64,000 bases of DNA from the NCBI GenBank assembly GCA_023460085.1, contig JAEWRI010000038.1, positions 124,001 to 188,000 on the forward strand, in the 5' to 3' direction. Origin of the DNA: Bacillota bacterium. Its GTDB lineage: Bacteria > Bacillota > Clostridia > Christensenellales > SZUA-584. Shown here in pieces: positions 1-5,818 of this stretch (position 1 is its first letter; every line of letters begins with the position of its first letter). The translations under genes and the position numbers were made by a program. Under the pieces are notes generated by a model, which worked only from the letters and a program-made list of their open reading frames with translations, was not told where the DNA came from and did not search any database.

Positions 1-1
1 C

Positions 2-862
2 TGCAAGCAGCACATCATACTGCACTATATCGCCAAAACGCTTTCTCCCGCGGCGCAGGTGCTGGCCATCGGCGCGGTAGGACAGGACAGCAATGGGCAG
101 CAATTGCTGCGGGAAATGGCCGCCGCCGGAATTGACACCCGCTTTGTGCGGCAGGATGCGGACAACCCGACCATGCTCAGCATGTGCGTGCAGTACGCCG
201 ACAAAAGCGGCTTCAACGTGACCACCTCCAACAGCGCGTCCGGCGCGCTCACCGCGGAATACGCGGAGGACTGTCTGCACGGGCTGGAGATCAGCCGCCG
301 CACGCTGGTGCTTTCCGCGCCGGAGGTTCCGCTGGAAGCACGGTTTGCGCTGATGCGGTGTGCGAAAGCGCACGGGGCGTTCTGCGCGGCCTCGGTGCTG
401 AAGGATGAAGCGGACGAATTTGCCGCCGCCGGAGGATTTGCGCTCTGCGATCTGCTCGCCGTCAACGAGGACGAGGCACAGGCCATCGCGGGCACAACGA
501 CCGCGGATATCGCGCAAATCGCATCCGACTGTTTCAGCCGCGTCGCCCGGCACAACCCGGACGTCATGCTGGTGGTTACTGCCGGAAAGCTGGGGAGCTA
601 TTCGGTCTTCCATGGAAACATCGAGAACATCCCCGCGCTGCCTGCGGAACCGGTCAGCACGGCGGGCGCGGGCGACGCGTATCTCGCAGGTGTGATCTGC
701 GGGCTCAGCCTCGGCCTGCCGCTGCAGAACGAAGGCGCAGCGGAAAAATTGCGCGCCACGGACGCAGGCAGCTTCCTCGCGCATTTGTCGATACTGAGTC
801 CGCATACCATCGCGGACACCGTCACCGGAGACGAAGTAAGGCGCTTCGTTCAAGGCCGGTAG
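2..862 (+). CDS. PfkB/ribokinase-family sugar kinase (5' end outside window)
   Basis: The reading frame is open from the first bases of the window, so the N-terminus is missing and the GTG at 59 is not the true start. The visible 286 residues carry the C-terminal half of the PfkB fold: a strand-turn MLVVTAGKLGSY and the catalytic anion-hole motif STAGAGDAYLAG, in which Asp of GAGD is the general base that activates the sugar hydroxyl. Family members phosphorylate sugars such as ribose, fructose phosphates or nucleosides with ATP in the cytoplasm. The substrate cannot be read from this half. No operon partner is visible downstream, where a convergent spore protein gene follows. Confidence 0.85.
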   Translation, partial: CKQHIILHYIAKTLSPAAQVLAIGAVGQDSNGQQLLREMAAAGIDTRFVRQDADNPTMLSMCVQYADKSGFNVTTSNSASGALTAEYAEDCLHGLEISRRTLVLSAPEVPLEARFALMRCAKAHGAFCAASVLKDEADEFAAAGGFALCDLLAVNEDEAQAIAGTTTADIAQIASDCFSRVARHNPDVMLVVTAGKLGSYSVFHGNIENIPALPAEPVSTAGAGDAYLAGVICGLSLGLPLQNEGAAEKLRATDAGSFLAHLSILSPHTIADTVTGDEVRRFVQGR

Positions 863-910
863 ATTTGATTTCAATCAATAATCCCAAAGCGGAGTACTGG
901 TTCAGGGATA

Positions 911-948
911 AAAAAAAGAGCCGTGATGGCCCTTCTTTTCGCGGTTCC
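911..948 (-). terminator. Rho-independent terminator of the first SASP gene
   Basis: On the minus strand, directly after the SASP stop codon, an imperfect stem (GAACCGCG pairing with CGTGGCTC-like bases, with wobble pairs) is followed by a run of eight or nine T residues. Read on the plus strand this is the A-run before gagccgtg. Confidence 0.6.
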
Positions 949-1149
949 TTAGAATCTGCCTGACGGGGTGCCCTGGCTCTCCGGCATATTGTTTTCGGCG
1001 TACTGTATCATTTTCTTTACCATCACGCCACCGATACGGCCCGCGTCCCGCGCGGAGAGGTCGCCATTGTAGCCCTGTTTGAGGGTGACGCCCGCTTCGC
1101 TTGCCGCCGCATGTTTAATGTTTGTAAGTTTCCAATTATTTGTTGCCAT
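949..1149 (-). CDS. Alpha/beta-type small acid-soluble spore protein (SASP)
   Basis: This 66-residue protein has the SASP signature: ASEAGVTLKQGYNGDLSAR, where the Glu-Ala-Gly site is the cleavage position of the germination protease GPR, then DAGRIGGVMVKKMI. SASPs coat spore DNA, force an A-like helix and protect it from UV and chemicals, and are degraded to amino acids at germination. A strong AAAGGAGG ribosome site precedes the ATG by about eight bases. The gene is monocistronic, ends in a terminator and should be under forespore sigma-G, though I could not identify a convincing sigma-G promoter by eye. A second, more divergent SASP lies 3 kb away. Confidence 0.93.
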   Translation of the reverse strand: MATNNWKLTNIKHAAASEAGVTLKQGYNGDLSARDAGRIGGVMVKKMIQYAENNMPESQGTPSGRF

Positions 1150-1224
1150 GTTTACTTACCTCCTTTGATGATATTTTTCCCCCATATGTGCCGGAAAAAT
1201 GCATGATCGTTGTTTTTTCTTTGC

Positions 1225-1297
1225 TTGACAAATATACACAAAAGCAGTAACCTATCGTTGCACCGTCTATATGCATTTAGTATATAGCTGAAATGCA
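1225..1297 (+). promoter_or_regulatory. Promoter and inverted-repeat operator of the PadR-permease operon
   Basis: A perfect -35 box TTGACA (1225-1230) is followed after 17 bases by TAACCT (1248-1253), a poor -10. Downstream lies a perfect 7-base inverted repeat TGCATTT (1272-1278) / AAATGCA (1291-1297), with a second overlapping one CTATAT (1267-1272) / ATATAG (1282-1287). Their position between promoter and ribosome binding site fits autorepression by the PadR protein encoded next; that is inference. Confidence 0.5.
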
Positions 1298-1312
1298 CTT
1301 ATGGAGGTTACC

Positions 1313-1705
1313 ATGCAAAACGACACATGCTGCCACGGCAAACATCATCCCATGCAGCGTTTTATGGAGGTCTGTCTGCTGACCCTGCTTTGCGAGCCGC
1401 AATGTGAAAGCTGCCACGGCTACGCACTGGCCGAGCGGCTTGCGGATTTTGACTTAACTGCGGATGAAATCAACGCCAGCACGCTGTACCGTACACTGCG
1501 CGGCATGGAAGAGGCAGGCTGGGTGGTTTCGCGCTGGGAGAGCGGCGGGCCCGGCCCGCAGCGGCGCGTATACGGCATCACGGACGCCGGACGCGCAGCG
1601 CTTCAGAAATGGATACCCGTAATGCGCGTACGCAGAGAGCGCATCGAAAAATTGCTGGAGGCTTATGAGAAAATGAGCGCTGCGGCGAAGGGGGACCAAT
1701 CATGA
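1313..1705 (+). CDS. PadR-family transcriptional regulator
   Basis: A 130-residue winged-helix regulator. The pattern YALAERLADF, then NASTLYRTLRGMEEAGWV (recognition helix region) and the beta-wing RRVYGITDAGRAALQKW is typical of PadR proteins, with a C-terminal helix for dimerisation. The ATG at 1313 is preferred over one at 1301 because GGAGG at 1303-1307 lies within the longer form and is correctly spaced for 1313. The N-terminus is unusual: five Cys or His in the first twelve residues (TCCHGKHH), suggesting metal or redox sensing. It overlaps the first permease gene by four bases, so regulator and transporter are cotranslated and the regulator probably controls the transporter. Confidence 0.85.
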   Translation: MQNDTCCHGKHHPMQRFMEVCLLTLLCEPQCESCHGYALAERLADFDLTADEINASTLYRTLRGMEEAGWVVSRWESGGPGPQRRVYGITDAGRAALQKWIPVMRVRRERIEKLLEAYEKMSAAAKGDQS

Positions 1706-2199
1706 AAATTGGCATCGACACCATCGTATTTTACTCTCTGGCGGCGCTGCTGCTGGTCGTCTCCTTGATAAAAAGCCGCGAGAAAACCAAAAAGGCGCTG
1801 ATAAAAGCCTGGAAGGCGTTTGAAAACATACTCCCGCAGCTCATCGGTATTATGATTTTCGTCGGGGTGCTGCTCGCGGTGCTGGATACGGAGGTCATCA
1901 GCGCCATCATCGGTGCGCAGTCAGGATGGCTGGGCGTAGCGATTGCGGCGGTATTGGGCGGCATCACGCTGATACCCGGCTTCATCGCGTTCCCCACCGC
2001 GGCACTGCTGATTGCGGGCGGCGCGGGATACATGCAGATCGGCGCGTTCGTCAGCTCACTGATGATGGTGGGCGTGGTTACGCTTCCGATGGAATTCAAG
2101 TACTTTGGAAAAAAAGCGGCGCTGCTGCGAAACGCGTTTGCGTTTGTATTCGCGTTCGCCGTGGCGTTTGTAATCGGAAAGGTGATGGAACTGGTATGA
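1702..2199 (+). CDS. Half-permease, first subunit
   Basis: A 165-residue, strongly hydrophobic protein with about four or five membrane segments and the loop GGITLIPGFIAFPTAALL, of the kind found in predicted permeases (COG0701-like). Proteins of this family are normally about 300 residues; here the two halves are encoded by two genes overlapping as ATGA (2196-2199), so they very likely form a heteromeric transporter. It starts within the last codons of the PadR gene (1702-1705). The substrate is not known for this branch; the Cys/His-rich regulator upstream makes a metal or metalloid cargo worth considering, but the sequence does not prove it. Confidence 0.75.
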   Translation: MKIGIDTIVFYSLAALLLVVSLIKSREKTKKALIKAWKAFENILPQLIGIMIFVGVLLAVLDTEVISAIIGAQSGWLGVAIAAVLGGITLIPGFIAFPTAALLIAGGAGYMQIGAFVSSLMMVGVVTLPMEFKYFGKKAALLRNAFAFVFAFAVAFVIGKVMELV

Positions 2200-2789
2200 A
2201 TGACAAGCCGCAGACGGGAAAGAAGGACTTCAGATACTACGCAAAACGCTATACCATGCCGCTCGCCGCCGCCGCAGTGCTCGCGGCGCTGGCGGTTTTC
2301 TCCCCCGCCTCGTGGGTAAACGGCAACGATGAGCGCATCGGCACGCTGGCGCTGCAGATTACGCTTTCCAGCTTTAAAGAGATGCTTCTTGTACTGCCGC
2401 CCATCTTTATCATGCTGGGGCTGCTGGACATATGGGTGCCGCGCGAAACGATGGTGAAGTTTATGGGCGAGGGTTCCGGGCTGCGCGGCGCGGCGCTTGC
2501 CATCTTTTTAGGATCGGCAGCGGCCGGTCCGCTGTACGGAGCCTTTCCCGTCGCGGCAGTATTCATGAAAAAAGGCGCCGGTTTCTTTAATATCATGCTG
2601 TTCCTTGGCGCATGGTCCACCACCAAAATTCCCATGCTGCTGTTCGAGTTCGCCTCCATGGGGCCGGTATTTACGCTGACACGGCTCGGCATGAGCCTTG
2701 CGGGAATCACACTGATTGCTTTTATGGTGCGCCGCATCACGGGTAAGGCAGAGATTGAACGCATGTATGCCAATGCGCTGAACCATTAG
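2196..2789 (+). CDS. Half-permease, second subunit
   Basis: 197 residues with a short charged N-terminus and about five membrane segments. The conserved block GSAAAGPLYGAFPVAAVFMK followed by GAWSTTKIPMLLFE is characteristic of this permease class and pairs with the IPGFIAFPTAA loop of the preceding subunit as a likely pseudo-symmetric pore. The start at 2196 is fixed by the four-base ATGA overlap with the previous stop codon; a much longer upstream frame is a shadow of the first subunit. It is the last gene of the padR operon and is followed by a terminator. Confidence 0.75.
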   Translation: MNDKPQTGKKDFRYYAKRYTMPLAAAAVLAALAVFSPASWVNGNDERIGTLALQITLSSFKEMLLVLPPIFIMLGLLDIWVPRETMVKFMGEGSGLRGAALAIFLGSAAAGPLYGAFPVAAVFMKKGAGFFNIMLFLGAWSTTKIPMLLFEFASMGPVFTLTRLGMSLAGITLIAFMVRRITGKAEIERMYANALNH

Positions 2790-2835
2790 GGTGTACAGAC
2801 ACAACATTTCCGGCACATAGCATTACGGTTTTATC

Positions 2836-2865
2836 GGCCGGGCCTCATCCCGGACTGTTTTTTTG
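2836..2865 (+). terminator. Terminator of the padR-permease operon
   Basis: A stem CCGGG-CCTCAT-CCCGG (2838-2853, extendable) is followed by a T-rich run gtttttttg. Confidence 0.65.
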
Positions 2866-2907
2866 ACAATGCAATGACAGGAGTAATCCGGTATCGGATT
2901 GCGGACT

Positions 2908-2934
2908 AAAAAAAAGGCCGCCTCAGCAGCGGCC
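2908..2934 (-). terminator. Terminator of the alcohol dehydrogenase gene
   Basis: On the minus strand GGCCGC-TGCTGAG-GCGGCC (2916-2934) is followed by eight T residues. A second hairpin, GGAGCG-CAAG-CGCTCC on the plus strand (2939-2954), lies between it and the stop codon. Confidence 0.8.
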
Positions 2935-2957
2935 CGAAGGAGCGCAAGCGCTCCTTT

Positions 2958-4127
2958 TTATTTCGCAATCGCGAGTATATTCCGGATATCCTCCGTGTCC
3001 AGCTTTACAAAGCCGCCCACAGTATCGTCCGGATTGAGTTTGCAGTTACGCACAATGTGATCGAAATGCTCCTCGCCGATACCGATTTCGCGCAGCGAGG
3101 TGGGCAGCCCGGCGGAAGCGAAAAACGCCTTCGTGCGCGCAATACCCTCCAGCGCGGTCGTTTCCATATCGTCGAAGCAGGGCTCCACATCCCAGACACG
3201 GACGGCAAACTGCGCGAAGCGCGCCACATTGCGCCGGTAAACATATTTCATCCATGCGGGAAAAATGATGGCCAGCCCCGCGCCGTGCGCCACGTCATTG
3301 AGCGCGGAAAGCTCATGCTCGATGTTGTGCGATGCCCAGTCCTCCTCGCGGCCCACGCCGAGTATATCGTTGTGCGCCACCGTGCCTGCCCACATGATCT
3401 CGGCGCGCGCGTCGTAGTTTTCCGGATACGCCAGCGCCACGGGCACGGTGTGGATAATCGTTTTGATTGCGCCTTCGCAGAGCCTGTCGCCCAGCTCCAC
3501 ATGCGGCTCGTTGGTGAAGTAGCGCTCGAAGATATGTGCCATGATATCCGCCGCGCCGCATGCCGTCTGATATGCGGGCAAGGAACAGGTCAGTTCCGGA
3601 TCCAGCACGGCAAACGCGGGCCGCAGCAAATCGCTGTTGACAAAGCGCTTAAGCCCCGTCGCCTCGTTGGTGACGACGCTGCCGCGGCTCGTCTCGCTGC
3701 CCGCCGCCGCGATCGTCAGCACCACGCCCAGCGGCAGCGCGGCCTGCGGTTCGCCCCTGTCCTCGTAGAAATCCCAGACATCGCCCTCGTACGGCACGCC
3801 AGCCGCGATACCCTTGGCGGAATCGATGACGCTGCCGCCGCCCACCGCGAGCAGAAAATCCACGCCTTCTCGCCGGCACAGCGCGATGCCTTCACGGACA
3901 AGCGAAAGCCGCGGGTTCGGCGCGACGCCGCCCAGCTCTACCCAGGCTGCGCCCGCTTCCTGCAGCAACCGGGTGATGTGCTGATAAAGCCCTGTTTTTT
4001 TAATATGGCCGCCGCCATAGTGCAGGAGCACCTTGCTGCCCCGCGCCGCGCTTTCGCTCCCCACCGCCTCCAGTGCGCTTCGGCCAAACAGTATACGAGT
4101 CGGACTCTGGTAAGTAAAATCCCGCAT
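2958..4127 (-). CDS. Iron-containing alcohol dehydrogenase (BdhA/YugJ type)
   Basis: 389 residues, the usual length for group III NAD(P)H alcohol dehydrogenases. The N-terminal Rossmann-like domain has the nucleotide motif GGGSVIDSAKGIA (about residues 95-107); the C-terminal helical domain carries the iron ligands in ADIMAHIFE and the later HELSALNDVAHGAGLAI. Enzymes of this class reduce aldehydes such as butyraldehyde to alcohols, regenerating NAD(P)+ in fermentation, and their closest named relatives are the NADH-dependent butanol dehydrogenases. It is a single gene with its own terminator. The exact aldehyde is not predictable from sequence. Confidence 0.88.
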   Translation of the reverse strand: MRDFTYQSPTRILFGRSALEAVGSESAARGSKVLLHYGGGHIKKTGLYQHITRLLQEAGAAWVELGGVAPNPRLSLVREGIALCRREGVDFLLAVGGGSVIDSAKGIAAGVPYEGDVWDFYEDRGEPQAALPLGVVLTIAAAGSETSRGSVVTNEATGLKRFVNSDLLRPAFAVLDPELTCSLPAYQTACGAADIMAHIFERYFTNEPHVELGDRLCEGAIKTIIHTVPVALAYPENYDARAEIMWAGTVAHNDILGVGREEDWASHNIEHELSALNDVAHGAGLAIIFPAWMKYVYRRNVARFAQFAVRVWDVEPCFDDMETTALEGIARTKAFFASAGLPTSLREIGIGEEHFDHIVRNCKLNPDDTVGGFVKLDTEDIRNILAIAK

Positions 4128-4280
4128 ATTCGCCCTCCCAAATTTCTTTTGATTTCATTTGCATTATAGCATCTTTTTCCGATGCCGCGAAAGCAGGCAA
4201 TGAATCAATTTATTGACAGATTATTATGCGTTAATTTGCGGAAAATAATCGTGAGACATTTGAAAGGAGGAACTCAACAA

Positions 4281-4499
4281 GTGGCATCGCAGAATCGCAA
4301 ATACGGCCCGGAACATCCCTGGACGAAATTCAAGATGGAATGCGCCAGCGAGGTGGGTTGTACGCAGTATTGCAAGGAAAACAACGATCATTATAAAGGG
4401 GATCTGCCCAGCCGCGTCAACGGTGAGCAGGGTGGACCGATAGGCGGCCAGATGGTCAAGAAGATGATCGAAATGGCCAAACAGCAAAAGGGGCTGTGA
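4281..4499 (+). CDS. Divergent small acid-soluble spore protein
   Basis: 72 residues starting at a GTG ten bases after AAAGGAGG (4263-4270); upstream in-frame codons have no ribosome site. The C-terminal half GDLPSRVNGEQGGPIGGQMV followed by KKMIEMAKQQ aligns with the alpha/beta SASP consensus, and ASEVG corresponds to the protease site region. It is diverged: a His-Pro-Trp N-terminus, two cysteines, and Pro-Ser in place of the usual Thr/Ser-Ala-Arg. It is likely a forespore DNA-binding protein with a specialised sequence. A terminator follows immediately. Confidence 0.8.
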   Translation: MASQNRKYGPEHPWTKFKMECASEVGCTQYCKENNDHYKGDLPSRVNGEQGGPIGGQMVKKMIEMAKQQKGL

Positions 4500-4509
4500 A
4501 GCGCATGAG

Positions 4510-4540
4510 AAAGCCGCCCTTCCGGGGCGGCTTTATTCTG
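4510..4540 (+). terminator. Terminator of the second SASP gene
   Basis: AAAGCCGCC (4510-4518) pairs with GGCGGCTTT (4526-4534) around CTTCCGG, followed by attctgcctttt. Confidence 0.75.
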
Positions 4541-4548
4541 CCTTTTGC

Positions 4549-4689
4549 TTATGAAACGTGCCGCAGTAATTTTTTTGCAACTAGCTGTGCGGGAACGAGA
4601 TAAGTGCCCTGCTTCACCTGCTTCGCAATACGCGCAATTCGCTTCGCGCGCACTTCATCCGCCTGCTCTGGCTGTACCGTCTTTTTCAA
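4549..4689 (-). CDS. Short FlgM-like (anti-sigma-28) protein
   Basis: A 46-residue frame with a TTG start, preceded on its strand by GAGGT seven bases upstream. Its C-terminal two thirds, RIARIAKQVKQGTYLVPAQL then VAKKLLRHVS, fit the FlgM consensus (KxxVxxGTYxVxxxxxAxxLL), the region that binds sigma-28 (sigma-D) and holds flagellin expression until the hook is complete. Normal FlgM has about 90 residues, so this is only the sigma-binding half; the same frame stays open for another eighteen codons upstream without an ATG. It could be a minimal anti-sigma factor, a gene with an unusual start, or a decayed flgM. No other flagellar assembly gene is nearby, although a giant flagellin lies 33 kb away. 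Confidence 0.45.
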   Translation of the reverse strand: MKKTVQPEQADEVRAKRIARIAKQVKQGTYLVPAQLVAKKLLRHVS

Positions 4690-4774
4690 ATGAGTTACCT
4701 CTGCGTTGATATGCCCAATATATCGGTAAATACGCAGGAAAACTTAACTGGCATAATAACCCGCTTGCTTACCT

Positions 4775-4909
4775 TTATTCGTCAGGAATCTGCGCAATTT
4801 CCCGCTGTATCAGCTCCTCGCCGCAGTCCGGATACCATACCCTTTCTTTTTTCGGACAGTATGTGTCGTCAGGCTGCCCTGCTTTCCATCTTCGCGTTGA
4901 TTTCAGCAT
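4775..4909 (-). CDS. Possible 44-residue Cys-containing ORF
   Basis: An ATG-initiated frame between the FlgM-like ORF and the esterase gene. The peptide is charged and has a Cys-Pro ... Asp-Cys-Gly pair (CPKKERVWYPDCGEEL), reminiscent of a half zinc ribbon. There is no good ribosome binding site and I recognise no family. It may be a decayed fragment; I list it because it fills most of the otherwise empty 4690-4924 stretch. Confidence 0.2.
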   Translation of the reverse strand: MLKSTRRWKAGQPDDTYCPKKERVWYPDCGEELIQREIAQIPDE

Positions 4910-4924
4910 ATACCGGGTTCCGGC

Positions 4925-5710
4925 TTACGCGTTCTGCATAACCTGATTATGCACAAACCGTGCAACCGTCTCATATACCGCATTCCTTTCTTCCGGTGGA
5001 AGGTAGCTGTGTCCCGAATTCCGCAGCATCAGCACCTCCGTGCTGCGGGCGCTAAAGAGGCCCCGCTTCAGCATTTCCGCGCTGCGCCACGAAACGGTTT
5101 CGTCACGGCGGGACTGCACTATCAGCACGGGGCAGACCACCTCGCGGAGGTCCTGACGCGTATGCCGCATCAATGCGCGCATCTCCCGCAGTTTCGATGC
5201 CCACCGCAGACACTGCCGAAGCGAGTCCGCCTGCACGCTGAACGCGCGGCGATAGCTGCGCAGCCGATCATCATCGTTTTCCGGTTTGCCCCGAAGCACC
5301 CTCAGCGCGGTCCCCAGCGCGCGCAGGCCCGACGTGAGGCGCATGGGCGTGGACATCAGTATGAGACCGTCCGCGCCGTGCCGCGCGGCTTCGCTGAGTA
5401 TCAGCAGCCCGCCCATCGAATGCCCGAGCAGTACGACGCGCCGGTATTCACGCCGCAGCGCAGCCGCGGCTTCGGATACCGTGCGCTGCCAGTCCTCCGG
5501 CCGTGCCGCGGCGAAGTCCTCCGCGCAGCCGCCGTGCCCGGGAAGCAGCAGTGCCTGCACCGTACAGCCCAGATCGCATAGCCTGTGGCCGAGCTCCTGA
5601 AACTGATCGGGGCTGCCGAGTATCCCATGCACCAACAGCACTGCCATATCGTTTCCTTCCGCTTTCCACAGAAAGGGCTGGTGACTTTTGGGGGCTGGCT
5701 GACGCTCCAT
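4925..5710 (-). CDS. Alpha/beta-hydrolase (monoglyceride lipase/carboxylesterase type)
   Basis: 261 residues from the ATG at 5710. That start is chosen because AAGGAG directly abuts an in-frame ATG at 5716 but sits six bases before the one at 5710. The oxyanion motif LLVHGILGS, nucleophile elbow GHSMGG (Ser), acid QSRRDETV (Asp) and NSGHSY (His) give a complete catalytic triad in the order of serine esterases of the thermostable monoacylglycerol lipase/Est30 group. Such enzymes hydrolyse short- to medium-chain acyl esters in the cytoplasm. The gene lies downstream of addA in the same direction, but 108 bases containing a DnaA-box cluster separate them. Confidence 0.85.
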   Translation of the reverse strand: MERQPAPKSHQPFLWKAEGNDMAVLLVHGILGSPDQFQELGHRLCDLGCTVQALLLPGHGGCAEDFAAARPEDWQRTVSEAAAALRREYRRVVLLGHSMGGLLILSEAARHGADGLILMSTPMRLTSGLRALGTALRVLRGKPENDDDRLRSYRRAFSVQADSLRQCLRWASKLREMRALMRHTRQDLREVVCPVLIVQSRRDETVSWRSAEMLKRGLFSARSTEVLMLRNSGHSYLPPEERNAVYETVARFVHNQVMQNA

Positions 5711-5763
5711 TTGCATCTCCTTGTCGAATCATGTCGGATTACGCATCCACCATTTCTCAAAAG

Positions 5764-5817
5764 TTATCCACAAAAAGTGTGGATAACCCCCTGTTTTATG
5801 TGGATAACTGTGTATAA
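5764..5817. promoter_or_regulatory. Cluster of four consensus DnaA boxes
   Basis: Within 54 bases there are four perfect matches to TTATNCACA: TTATCCACA at 5764-5772 (plus strand), and on the minus strand TTATCCACA at 5778-5786 and 5799-5807 and TTATACACA at 5809-5817. Start-to-start spacings are 14, 21 and 10 bases. The cluster fills the gap between the addA stop codon and the esterase start. DnaA binds such boxes; outside oriC, clusters of this kind titrate DnaA or make a neighbouring promoter respond to replication. No dnaA, dnaN, gyrB or rpmH gene is nearby, so this is not evidently the origin itself. Confidence 0.8.
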
Positions 5818-5818
5818 C

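Noticed and set aside
4690..4941. 83-codon plus-strand frame
   Set aside because: No ribosome site or motif; it lies opposite the better-supported FlgM-like and Cys-containing minus-strand frames.
5764..5817. Chromosomal replication origin
   Set aside because: Despite four DnaA boxes there is no AT-rich unwinding element, and dnaA, dnaN, recF, gyrB or rpmH are absent; kept only as a DnaA-box cluster.
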